From the NCBI GenBank assembly GCA_900766795.1, contig CAAFWX010000213.1:1-12175 (forward strand): 12,175 nucleotides of DNA, in the 5' to 3' direction. This document shows positions 6,627 through 12,175 of the stretch, in pieces. The position numbers were made by a program, and so were the translations under genes. How positions within the stretch are numbered: position 1 is the first letter of the stretch; each line of letters opens with the position of its first letter. This stretch comes from Oscillospiraceae bacterium. Its GTDB lineage: Bacteria; Bacillota_A; Clostridia; Oscillospirales; Ruminococcaceae. Below the pieces are notes generated by a model that had not been told where the DNA came from, made no database searches, and saw nothing but the letters and a program-made list of their open reading frames with translations.

Positions 6627-7262
6627 ATGAGAATCAACCGAAAGAAGCTTGCCGCGGAGGTAATCCGCCTGCTAAAGCAGGAATACCCCGAGGTGAAGTG
6701 CGCGCTTATCTACGAAAAGCCCCATGAGCTGCTTATTGCCACAAGGCTTTCTGCGCAGTGCACCGACAAGCGCGTGAATCTCGTCACCCCCGCGCTGTTT
6801 GAGCGCTTCCCTACCGTAGAGGCATTTGCGGACGCAGATGTTGCCGAGGTGGAAAAGTACATTGAAAGCTGCGGGCTGTATCACACAAAGGCGCGGGATA
6901 TCGTGCTTATGTGCGAAATGCTGCGCGATATGTACGGGAGCGTTGTTCCCGACACGATAGAGGAACTGACGAAGCTTCCCGGCGTTGGACGAAAGACCGC
7001 GAATCTTATCGTGGGCGACCTTTACGGAAAGCCCGCGTTTGTCTGCGACACCCATGTAATAAGGCTCACCAACCTGCTTGGGCTTTCCGACACAAAGGAC
7101 GCGGCAAAGGTGGAGCGCGAGCTGCGCGCGTGCGTCCCCCCCGAGGAGGGGCTTATGCTGTGCCACCGCCTTGTGTGGCACGGGCGCGGGGTATGCGCAG
7201 CGAGAAGCCCGAAGTGCGGCGAGTGCGTGCTTCGCGAGGTATGCAAAGGAGCAAAGCTATGA
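6627..7262 (+). CDS. nth: Endonuclease III, DNA glycosylase/AP lyase
   Basis: This 211-aa enzyme removes oxidised pyrimidines and cuts at abasic sites during base-excision repair. The helix-hairpin-helix LPGVGRKTANLIVG carries the catalytic lysine K123, and the catalytic aspartate D141 lies in VCDTHVIRL; their 18-residue spacing equals that of the E. coli enzyme (K120/D138). The [4Fe-4S] cluster motif C-x6-C-x2-C-x5-C is intact at C190, C197, C200 and C206. Length and motif order are normal. The start is 2 bp after the CBS gene, and a GGAGGAA sequence within the end of that gene serves as ribosome binding site. The stop overlaps the NUDIX start (ATGA, 7259-7262), so the three genes are translationally linked. 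Confidence 0.97.
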   Translation: MRINRKKLAAEVIRLLKQEYPEVKCALIYEKPHELLIATRLSAQCTDKRVNLVTPALFERFPTVEAFADADVAEVEKYIESCGLYHTKARDIVLMCEMLRDMYGSVVPDTIEELTKLPGVGRKTANLIVGDLYGKPAFVCDTHVIRLTNLLGLSDTKDAAKVERELRACVPPEEGLMLCHRLVWHGRGVCAARSPKCGECVLREVCKGAKL

Positions 7263-7747
7263 CGTACAAGCACTGCCCCGAATGCGGCGAAAGGCTGGGC
7301 GTTCGGGTTATCGGCGACGAGGGCGAGGTGCCGTTCTGCGAAAAATGCTCGCGCCCGTGGTTCAGCTTTTCCCAGCCCTGCGTGATATGCCTTGTGCATG
7401 ACGGCGAGGGGAATATCGCGCTGATAAAGCAGGGCTACGTTTCGCGCAATCACGTCTGCATTGCGGGCTACATAAAGCGGGGAGAAACGGCTGAAAGCTG
7501 CGCCGCCCGCGAGGTGAGCGAGGAAACGGGGCTTGAGGCGGTTTCGGTGCGCTATATCGCAAGCTACTTCCACGAGCGCGGCGACAACCTCATGCTGGGC
7601 TTCGCGGTGAGGGTGAAGCGCGGGGAGTTTTCTCTTTCGGGGGAGGTTGACAGCGCCGCGTGGTATTCCCTTGAGGAAGCCCGCCGCCTGCTCGCTCACG
7701 GCTCGGTTACTCCCGCATTGCTCAGCGATTTTGAGAGGACTTTATAA
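7259..7747 (+). CDS. NUDIX hydrolase with N-terminal zinc ribbon
   Basis: This 162-aa protein hydrolyses a nucleoside diphosphate linked to another moiety, judging by a perfect NUDIX box at residues 70-92 (G-x5-E-x7-REV-x-EE-TGL). The N-terminus has a zinc ribbon with CxxC pairs C6/C9 (HCPECGERLG) and C27/C30, as in NADH pyrophosphatases (NudC-like). However, the NudC-specific signature SQPWPFPxS downstream of the NUDIX box is replaced by ASYFHERGDNLMLGF, so NADH or RNA-cap specificity should not be assumed. The length is also shorter than full NudC. The ATG overlaps the nth stop codon by 4 bp and uses AAAGGAG within nth as ribosome binding site; longer in-frame starts would run through nth. 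Two terminators follow. It may cleanse oxidised nucleotides beside the repair enzyme Nth, which is an inference from position. Confidence 0.9.
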   Translation: MTYKHCPECGERLGVRVIGDEGEVPFCEKCSRPWFSFSQPCVICLVHDGEGNIALIKQGYVSRNHVCIAGYIKRGETAESCAAREVSEETGLEAVSVRYIASYFHERGDNLMLGFAVRVKRGEFSLSGEVDSAAWYSLEEARRLLAHGSVTPALLSDFERTL

Positions 7748-7753
7748 TAGAAA

Positions 7754-7781
7754 TGCCGCTCCTGACGGGGGCGGCAGTTTT
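7754..7781 (+). terminator. Intrinsic terminator after the NUDIX gene
   Basis: A 9-bp GC-rich stem pairs 7754-7762 with 7768-7776 (one G-T wobble, loop TGACG) and is followed by G and TTTT (7778-7781). It starts 7 bp past the stop codon and ends the plus-strand run. Confidence 0.75.
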
Positions 7782-7785
7782 GTGC

Positions 7786-7824
7786 AAAAAATGCTCCGAA
7801 GGAACGCGCCCTCGGAGCATTTTG
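7786..7824. terminator. Bidirectional terminator shared with rnpB
   Basis: A perfect 12-bp stem AAAATGCTCCGA/TCGGAGCATTTT (7788-7799 with 7812-7823) encloses a 12-nt loop. On the plus strand it backs up the preceding terminator; on the minus strand it ends in six T residues (7786-7791) just 12 bp past the 3' end of RNase P RNA, so it is the natural terminator of that gene. Confidence 0.8.
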
Positions 7825-7835
7825 TATTCAATAAG

Positions 7836-8186
7836 TGTGACTCCATCGGTAAGCCGAGTTCTGTCGCGTATGACCATCTATCTAGCCCTGCCGTCGCCGA
7901 CAGGGTCAAGCCACCTTTCAACGAGGCGCGCCGAGCAGACGCGTATCTCCCCGCACCAATCGGTGTTGCATCGGATAGGGTTTACATGGCGGCATAGTCA
8001 CCTATGCCCCGGTGAGCTCTTACCTCGCCTTTCCACCCTTACAGCGTCCGTGAAAACGCTGCGGTATATCTCTGTTGCACTAGCCCTAAGGTCGCCCTCG
8101 GCTGACGTTATCAGCTACCCTGCTCTGTGATGCTCGGACTTTCCTCATGATACTCTCGTATCCCGCGGTCATATAATGAAGTCACG
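7836..8186 (-). ncRNA. rnpB: RNase P RNA, bacterial type A-like
   Basis: This is the catalytic RNA that trims the 5' leader from tRNA precursors. On the minus strand the conserved blocks appear in order: GAGGAAAGTCC (8140-8150 region), AGAGCAGGGTAGCTGATAACG, AGTGCAACAGAGATATACCGC, TAAGGGTGGAAAGGCGAGG then TAAGAGCTCACC, and near the end ACAGAACTCGGCTTACCG. Helix P1 can be drawn: 8176-8185 pairs with 7837-7846 over 10 bp with one G-U pair, which sets both ends. A short hairpin GATAC-GAGA-GTATC fits P3, and GGCATAG-GTGA-CTATGCC is another GNRA-capped stem. The length of about 350 nt is normal. Open reading frames overlapping it are incidental. It has its own promoter and terminator. Confidence 0.96.
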
Positions 8187-8192
8187 TTAGTT

Positions 8193-8221
8193 AGTATAGC
8201 ACAATTTCCCCAAAAAATCAA
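8193..8221 (-). promoter_or_regulatory. Sigma-A promoter of rnpB
   Basis: On the minus strand TTGATT (8216-8221) and TATACT (8193-8198) are spaced by exactly 17 bp. The predicted start, about seven bases on at 8186, coincides with the base of helix P1 of RNase P RNA, which supports both calls. Confidence 0.8.
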
Positions 8222-8248
8222 GGGGTATTTTCTTTCATATCGTTTGGC

Positions 8249-8321
8249 GTAGGGGCGACCTGTGGTCGCCCGCAGCTGCGAAAAAATTATCGTAAAGCGA
8301 GCGGTCACAGACCGCCCCTAC
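8249..8321. repeat. MITE-like palindromic element, 73 bp
   Basis: The ends are inverted: GTAGGGGCG (8249-8257) and CGCCCCTAC (8313-8321). Each arm contains its own perfect hairpin, GCGACC-TGT-GGTCGC (8255-8269) and GCGGTC-ACA-GACCGC (8301-8315). The arms differ from each other, but each change on one side of a small stem is matched on the other. The interior has a 10-bp palindrome CGCAGCTGCG (8271-8280). The right end touches the ksgA stop codon (8322-8324). Similar 'GTAGGGGCGG...' palindromes are, from memory, frequent between genes in gut Clostridia. It probably also acts as a transcript end between ksgA and rnpB. Confidence 0.65.
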
Positions 8322-9179
8322 CTATTCCTCGCGCAGCGCGTTTTCGATTGCAAGAAAGCTTTCCATGGAAAGCTCCTCCGCTCTGGCGGTGGGCTTTATC
8401 CCGAGGGAGGAAAACAGCTCCGCTAGCTTTGCTTTCTCTATGTGGAGCTCCGCGGAAAGCGGGTTTACGACCTGCTTTCTGCGCTGGGAGAACGCCGCGC
8501 GGATAATTCGGAAAAGCGTCTTCTCGCGGTCGGCGGGCAGGTGCTCGCCCTGCTTAATGTCCAGCCTTATCACGGCGCTGTCGACATTCGGCGCGGGCAT
8601 GAAGCTGCCGCGGTTTACCTTGAACAAAAGCTTCGGCTCGCTGAAATAGCTTACTGCAAGGGAAATCGCTCCGCACTCGCGCGTGCCGGGCTTCGCGCAG
8701 ATTCTGTCGGCGGCTTCTTTCTGCACCATGACTGTCATGGCGGTGATGTTCTTCACGCGGCTTTCCAGCACCTGCATGATGACGGGCGAGGTGATGTAAT
8801 ACGGAAGATTCGCGCAGACGACAACCTCGCTGCCGCCGAATTTTTCTTCGATAAGCGCGGCAAGGTCGGTTTCCATAACGTCGCCGAAAACAATCTCAAC
8901 GTTGTCGAAATCCGCAAGCGTTTCCTCGAGAATCGGCTTCAGCCCCGTGTCTATCTCGACGGCAACCACCTTGTCGCAGCGCAGCGCAAGCTCCTGCGTA
9001 AGCACGCCTACTCCCGTGCCGATTTCGAGCGCGCATATTCCCTTTTTGCAGCCGCCCATCTCCGCGATTTTCGGGCACACGGCGGGATTTACAAGAAAAT
9101 TCTGCCCGAGGGATTTGGTGAACGAAAAGCCGTGCCGCTCGAAAAGGTCCTTGATTACGCCGATGTTCGTAAGCTGCAA
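8322..9179 (-). CDS. rsmA (ksgA): 16S rRNA adenine dimethyltransferase (RsmA)
   Basis: RsmA/KsgA adds two methyl groups to each of the adjacent adenines A1518 and A1519 near the 3' end of 16S rRNA, late in small-subunit assembly; loss gives kasugamycin resistance in other bacteria. The 285-aa protein has the family motifs: SLGQNFLV at 23-30, the SAM-binding loop LEIGTGVGVLT at 51-61, acidic VEID at 74-77, GDVM at 99-102, catalytic NLPYYI at 124-129 and F-MPAPNVDSAV in the C-terminal half. The start is TTG at 9179, immediately after the TGA of the deaminase gene, with GAGGGA six bases upstream; no better in-frame start precedes the conserved N-terminus. Translation is probably coupled to the deaminase. 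The gene ends at a palindromic repeat. Confidence 0.95.
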   Translation of the reverse strand: MQLTNIGVIKDLFERHGFSFTKSLGQNFLVNPAVCPKIAEMGGCKKGICALEIGTGVGVLTQELALRCDKVVAVEIDTGLKPILEETLADFDNVEIVFGDVMETDLAALIEEKFGGSEVVVCANLPYYITSPVIMQVLESRVKNITAMTVMVQKEAADRICAKPGTRECGAISLAVSYFSEPKLLFKVNRGSFMPAPNVDSAVIRLDIKQGEHLPADREKTLFRIIRAAFSQRRKQVVNPLSAELHIEKAKLAELFSSLGIKPTARAEELSMESFLAIENALREE

Positions 9180-9665
9180 TCAGTATCCCTCGCTTCCGAA
9201 AAGGCTCTCGTCAATTATAATCCAGTCCTTGACCTCAAGCGTTTTGTACTCGTTATCAGCGGTTCGGATAACCACGAACTCAATGCCCGCGTTGATAATC
9301 TGGCGCTTGCACATGGAGCATGGCTCTACGTCGCCGTAAAGCTTTCCGGTTGCCGCGTCGTGGCAGGCGAGATACAGCGTTGAGCCGAGCATGTCGGTTC
9401 TCGGAGCGCTGATAATGCAGTTGGCTTCCGCGTGCACCGAGCGGCACAGCTCATAGCGCTGCCCCTTTGGCACGCCGAGCTTTTCGCGCAGGCAGCTTCC
9501 GAGGTCGGAGCAGTTCTTCCTGCCGCGGGGCGCGCCGTTGTAGCCCGTGGCGATTATCTCATCGTTCTTGACAAGAATCGCTCCGAAGCAGCGGCGCAGA
9601 CAGGTGCTGCGTTCCGCAACCGTTTCGGCAATGTCGAGGTAGTAGTTTGTCTTGTCGCGTCGCAT
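9180..9665 (-). CDS. dCMP deaminase (ComEB-type cytidine deaminase fold)
   Basis: This enzyme converts dCMP to dUMP, feeding thymidylate synthesis. The 161-aa protein carries the zinc site of the family: HAE at 78-80 (zinc ligand H78 and catalytic E80) and PCSMC at 115-119 (ligands C116 and C119). The TGYNGAPRGRKNC segment at 40-52 is typical of dCMP deaminases and separates them from cytosine or tRNA-adenosine deaminases; extra cysteines (C52, C58, C74) may form the second metal site seen in some members. AAAGGAG lies eight bases before the ATG at 9665. It sits between a small TPR-like gene and ksgA, in the same orientation. The B. subtilis counterpart is called comEB because of its locus; no competence genes are present here. 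Confidence 0.92.
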   Translation of the reverse strand: MRRDKTNYYLDIAETVAERSTCLRRCFGAILVKNDEIIATGYNGAPRGRKNCSDLGSCLREKLGVPKGQRYELCRSVHAEANCIISAPRTDMLGSTLYLACHDAATGKLYGDVEPCSMCKRQIINAGIEFVVIRTADNEYKTLEVKDWIIIDESLFGSEGY

Positions 9666-9701
9666 GGGCGGTCTCCTTTCGTCGGCTTGATGAAAAACGG
9701 A

Positions 9702-10097
9702 TTACTTTCTTCTGTTCATCCGGCGTGTGATGAACGCCTTGTCCTGAACGGGCTTTGGAACAATGGGTGCAGAGGGGTTTCTCTTTTTGAGCGTTCCGTC
9801 GGGCAGCTCGGGAAGCCTGCCGTCGAAAAAGTCCAGCGAGGTTTTCGCAATCAGGCGCTGCTTGGGGAGAGTGGAAGTTGCGTCGCAGAAGTCAACAACC
9901 TGCTCGAACTCTCTGCGCGCGTGCTCCTCCATGCCCATGTTTCCGTAAAGCTCGCCGAGTACGCAGCGATACTCCATGGAGTTAATCTCCTTGCCCGCTT
10001 CAAGCTCCTGGTCGATTGCCTTCTGGAGATACTCAATTGCTTTTTCGTTGTTTCCGAGGTCGATATACTGCAATGCAGCTTCAAAATTAATGTTCAT
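9702..10097 (-). CDS. Small TPR-like protein of unknown function
   Basis: This 131-aa protein is not assigned to a named family. Residues 4-32 (FEAALQYIDLGNNEKAIEYLQKAIDQE) and 43-71 (YRCVLGELYGNMGMEEHARREFEQVVDFC) each fit the tetratricopeptide helix pair, with small residues at the usual positions, so it probably mediates protein-protein contacts. The C-terminal 45 residues are basic and proline-rich (LKKRNPSAPIVPKP ... RRMNRRK) and probably extended; such a tail could bind RNA or acidic partners, which is speculation. There is no signal peptide or membrane segment. The ATG at 10097 is chosen because AAAGGAAC lies about eight bases upstream; an upstream in-frame start would lie inside the promoter region. 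It is the first gene of the minus-strand operon with the deaminase (36 bp gap) and ksgA. Confidence 0.78.
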   Translation of the reverse strand: MNINFEAALQYIDLGNNEKAIEYLQKAIDQELEAGKEINSMEYRCVLGELYGNMGMEEHARREFEQVVDFCDATSTLPKQRLIAKTSLDFFDGRLPELPDGTLKKRNPSAPIVPKPVQDKAFITRRMNRRK

Positions 10098-10143
10098 GAT
10101 GGTAGTTCCTTTCGTTTGCCGTAATTTATCATCAATTATCCTT

Positions 10144-10172
10144 ATTGTAACATAAAACTGCGCTTTTGTCAA
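10144..10172 (-). promoter_or_regulatory. Sigma-A promoter of the TPR-deaminase-ksgA operon
   Basis: On the minus strand a perfect TTGACA (10167-10172) and TACAAT (10144-10149) are spaced by exactly 17 bp. The predicted start is near 10137, giving a leader of about 40 nt before the TPR-like gene. No terminator is seen before ksgA, so all three genes are probably read from here. The -35 box overlaps TGTCAAA on the plus strand, one base from the Spo0A-box consensus TGTCGAA; significance unknown. Confidence 0.8.
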
Positions 10173-10227
10173 AGATATTTTCGGAAATCATTATAATTTC
10201 TATGCTTCTGCCATATATTTACAGTTT

Positions 10228-10247
10228 AATGTGACAGGTTTCACATT
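10228..10247. promoter_or_regulatory. CRP/FNR-like palindromic operator upstream of spoIIE
   Basis: AATGTGA (10228-10234) and TCACATT (10241-10247) form a perfect 7-bp inverted repeat with 6-bp spacing. This is the TGTGA-N6-TCACA layout recognised by CRP/FNR-superfamily regulators. It lies about 85-100 bp before the spoIIE start codon and overlaps the candidate -35 element. The palindrome is directly visible; which protein binds is unknown. Confidence 0.45.
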
Positions 10248-10263
10248 CTCCGTCTGCTATCAT
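10231..10263 (+). promoter_or_regulatory. Candidate spoIIE promoter with 21-bp spacer
   Basis: GTGACA (10231-10236) and TATCAT (10258-10263) are 21 bp apart. B. subtilis spoIIE and spoIIG are known to use sigma-A promoters with unusually long 21-22-bp spacers activated by Spo0A, so the spacing is suggestive. No perfect TGTCGAA box is seen; TATCGAA at 10271-10277 is one base off, but it lies downstream of the -10 element, unlike a typical activating site. An alternative TATAAT at 10192-10197 with TTGTCA (10166-10171, 20-bp spacer) is also possible. Confidence 0.35.
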
Positions 10264-10278
10264 AGTAGAGTATCGAAC

Positions 10279-10304
10279 GGCGCGGTCTAAGAAACCGCGC
10301 CTTT
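10279..10304 (+). other. Leader hairpin upstream of spoIIE
   Basis: A perfect 8-bp GC-rich stem GGCGCGGT/ACCGCGCC (10279-10286 with 10294-10301, 7-nt loop) is followed by only three T residues and then GGGG. It lies between the candidate promoter and the AAAGGA ribosome binding site. With so short a T-run it is a poor terminator; it may be an attenuator or a 5' stabilising stem. Confidence 0.5.
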
Positions 10305-10331
10305 GGGGAAGTTTGCAGAAAGGACAAAAAA

Positions 10332-12175
10332 ATGGCGGAAAAAACAGAAATGCTCAGAAAGAGCGACTTTGGGGAACGGCTTTTTGCCGCGGTCAAACAC
10401 AACGGCGGTTGGGCGCTGGGGGGATTAGTGCTGGAGCTGTGCAGCTCACAGTACACCTGCGCTCCGTCTGCTTCGGCGCTTGCGGCGGGGCTTGGCGGAA
10501 CGTGCTGGGTTTGGTCGGCGGCGGGCGGCGCTTTCGGTGCGCTGCTCAGGGGGATTCCCGACGGACTTTACGGGCTGGCGGCGCTTATCATCATTGCCGC
10601 GTCGAAACTCATTCCGAGCGTAGGAAACGCGGGAGTTCGCGCGGCGATACGCGGTTTTTCGGCGGCGCTCGCCTGCTTTTTCCCGAGAGCGGCACTCGTT
10701 ACGGAACCCTCCGAGCTGCTCTGGGCAATAGTCGCCGCGGTCGGGGCGGCGCTGTTCGCGGTTTGCGTCAGCCTTTTGAAGGACGGGAGCGCGGGCGGCT
10801 TTGACATAACCGAGCCGTCAATGTGCGCGCAGGCTGCTGCAATTACCGCGATGGTGTTCATGGGGCTTGGCACGCTGGATTATTCCGCGCTGAATGCCGG
10901 CAGGCTGGTGCTTGCGGCGGGGCTGCTTGCGGTCAATGCCCGCAGAGGGCTTGCCTATACCGCGGTGTTCGGAATAGCCGCAGCGGCGGGGCTTTGCGCG
11001 GCAAATGCCGATACGGGGAGAGGTGCTGCGGTGCTGGCGGCGGCGGTTATCTTAAGCGGGGCGCTGGCGAAGTTCGGAAAGCTCACCCGCTCAATAGGAT
11101 TTGTGCTCATAAGCTGCGTGGGAATGCTGCTGGGCGGAGTGGACGAGGGCAACTGGAAGCTTGTGGCAGAAGCGGCGGGCGCGGGGCTGATATTCGCGTT
11201 TCTCCCGGTGGAGAAGGTGCGTGCCGCGGAAAGCGACTTCGCTGACCGCACGGTGGCAATGATGATGCGCGAGCGGCTGTGCTTTGCGGCGGACGCCATT
11301 GCGGGGATAAGCTCGGGGCTTAACGCGGCAAGCGAATCCCTCGACAGGCGCTACGGCACGACCCTTTCCGACTGCGCGGAGCGTGCGGCGGAGCACTGCT
11401 GCCGCACCTGCCCGAAAAGCATGGAGTGCTGGGGCGAGCACTACGAGCTGTTTCGGGGGGAGTTTGAGCGGCTGGTCGGAGAGGTGCGAAGCGGCGGCGT
11501 GCTGAGCGGCGGCTCGCTGTCGGCGCAGTGCAGGGAAATCTGCGAAAGCCCGTCGCTTGTGGCGGAGGCGGTAACGCGGGAATACCGCAGATATCTGCTT
11601 GCGGCGCAGGACGAGCAGCGAATAAGCGAATTGCGCAGGCTGTATACCGATTGGCTTTCGGGAGTGCGCGACATTCTTCGCGGAATGGGAAACGCGGGTG
11701 CGGAATCCCGCCCGACAACGCGCACCCGCGCAGCGGAAAAGCGCGTGACGCAGCTTCTTCGCGAAAGCGGCATGAAAGGCGCTCAGGCGTTCATCACCAC
11801 CGACAAGCAGGGGCGGCTGTGTCTGGAGGCATATTCTGCGGCAGAGCCGAAATATGACGCGGAGTATCTCGGCGGGCTGTTGTCGGCGGCTCTCGGAAAG
11901 GAGCTTGAGCCGCCGGAGATAAGCTGCTCGGGCGGCAGGTGCAGAATCACCGCGCAGGAGCGGCGCGCGCTGTCTGCGGAAATCGGCGCGTTTCAGCTCT
12001 GCCGCGGCACAAACAGGGTTTGCGGCGACTGCTACGAAAGCTTCACCGACGCGCAGGGGGTGCTCTATATCGTGCTCTCGGACGGAATGGGAAGCGGAAG
12101 CCGCGCAAGGGTGGATTCCGCGCTTGCCTGCTCGGTGCTGGCGAAGCTTGTGAAAAGCGGCGTAGATCGGAAGAG
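10332..12175 (+). CDS. spoIIE: Stage II sporulation protein E, 3'-truncated by window edge
   Basis: SpoIIE is a membrane-bound PP2C-type serine phosphatase that dephosphorylates SpoIIAA to activate sigma-F in the forespore and acts with FtsZ in polar division. The open frame runs 614 codons to the window edge without a stop; full proteins are about 800 aa, so roughly the last 200 are missing. The start is ATG at 10332 with AAAGGA eight bases upstream. Residues about 28-300 are strongly hydrophobic (A, G, L, V), fitting the multi-helix membrane domain. A cysteine motif C357-x2-C360-P-x4-C366-W is typical of clostridial SpoIIE. The PP2C domain begins near 553, with GDCYESF at 565-571 and SDGMGSG at 583-589, where D584 matches the metal-binding aspartate. 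The last four or so codons (DRKS) probably come from an adapter, not the gene. Confidence 0.93.
   Translation, partial: MAEKTEMLRKSDFGERLFAAVKHNGGWALGGLVLELCSSQYTCAPSASALAAGLGGTCWVWSAAGGAFGALLRGIPDGLYGLAALIIIAASKLIPSVGNAGVRAAIRGFSAALACFFPRAALVTEPSELLWAIVAAVGAALFAVCVSLLKDGSAGGFDITEPSMCAQAAAITAMVFMGLGTLDYSALNAGRLVLAAGLLAVNARRGLAYTAVFGIAAAAGLCAANADTGRGAAVLAAAVILSGALAKFGKLTRSIGFVLISCVGMLLGGVDEGNWKLVAEAAGAGLIFAFLPVEKVRAAESDFADRTVAMMMRERLCFAADAIAGISSGLNAASESLDRRYGTTLSDCAERAAEHCCRTCPKSMECWGEHYELFRGEFERLVGEVRSGGVLSGGSLSAQCREICESPSLVAEAVTREYRRYLLAAQDEQRISELRRLYTDWLSGVRDILRGMGNAGAESRPTTRTRAAEKRVTQLLRESGMKGAQAFITTDKQGRLCLEAYSAAEPKYDAEYLGGLLSAALGKELEPPEISCSGGRCRITAQERRALSAEIGAFQLCRGTNRVCGDCYESFTDAQGVLYIVLSDGMGSGSRARVDSALACSVLAKLVKSGVDRK
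12164..12175 (+). other. Probable Illumina adapter remnant at contig end
   Basis: The final 12 bases, AGATCGGAAGAG, equal the first 12 bases of the standard Illumina TruSeq adapter (AGATCGGAAGAGC...). They lie exactly at the sequence end, and the encoded residues depart there from the SpoIIE family, where a GFD-x-AL-type stretch is expected after the K-x-G motif. Genomic sequence probably ends at 12163. Confidence 0.85.

Noticed and set aside
7753..8130. Open frames on the plus strand across 7753-8130
   Set aside because: They run through two terminators and the RNase P RNA gene; conserved RNA blocks and helix P1 explain the sequence.
8172..8177. TATAAT on the plus strand
   Set aside because: It falls at the P1 end of rnpB, has no matching -35 element, and no plus-strand gene follows.
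10823..11245. Alternative plus-strand frames within spoIIE (10313-10804, 10823-11245, 11528-11857)
   Set aside because: The continuous frame from 10332 to the edge contains the SpoIIE membrane region, cysteine motif and PP2C motifs; the shorter frames are by-products of its GC-rich codons.
1..12175. CRISPR array, phage, transposase, toxin-antitoxin or defence genes
   Set aside because: No regularly spaced repeats, no recombinase or transposase motifs and no typical small toxin pair were seen on either strand; the gene content is housekeeping plus sporulation.

Overview
The window looks like a contig end from a moderately GC-rich, Gram-positive, spore-forming member of the Clostridia, most like Ruminococcaceae/Oscillospiraceae. 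The reasons are the gene families (a CdaR/PucR-type regulator, a clostridial type of MetG, SpoIIE, a Firmicutes-type dCMP deaminase), strong AGGAGG-like ribosome binding sites, several consensus sigma-A promoters with 17-bp spacers, and palindromic intergenic repeats. A spoIIE gene implies the lineage can sporulate.

Left part (1-3581): an imperfect palindromic repeat lies at the very start. A CdaR-like regulator follows on the minus strand, with its own terminator. A divergent intergenic region of about 340 bp carries two clear back-to-back sigma-A promoters, one for the regulator (with a structured leader of about 150 nt) and one for metG.

Middle (3582-7747): a hairpin after metG, a poorly characterised 210-aa protein, then a close-set plus-strand run: tatD, a GNAT acetyltransferase, a soluble CBS/CorC protein, nth (endonuclease III) and a zinc-ribbon NUDIX hydrolase. 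The last three are separated by +2 and -4 bp and are probably co-transcribed. The tatD, nth and NUDIX genes share a housekeeping DNA-quality and nucleotide-sanitation flavour. The run ends in two strong hairpin terminators, the second of which can work in both directions.

Right part (7748-10172, minus strand): the RNase P RNA gene (rnpB) with its own consensus promoter; a 73-bp palindromic MITE-like element; and an operon read leftward from a near-perfect sigma-A promoter: a small TPR-like protein, a dCMP deaminase and ksgA/rsmA, which starts at a TTG directly after the deaminase stop codon.

Right end (10173-12175, plus strand): a regulatory region with a perfect TGTGA-N6-TCACA palindrome and a leader hairpin, followed by the first 614 codons of spoIIE, cut by the window edge just inside the PP2C phosphatase domain. 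The last 12 bases match the start of the common Illumina adapter exactly and are probably not genomic.

No convincing novel multi-gene system is present. The most interesting items are the two palindromic repeats, the spoIIE control region, the uncharacterised gene between metG and tatD, and the adapter remnant.
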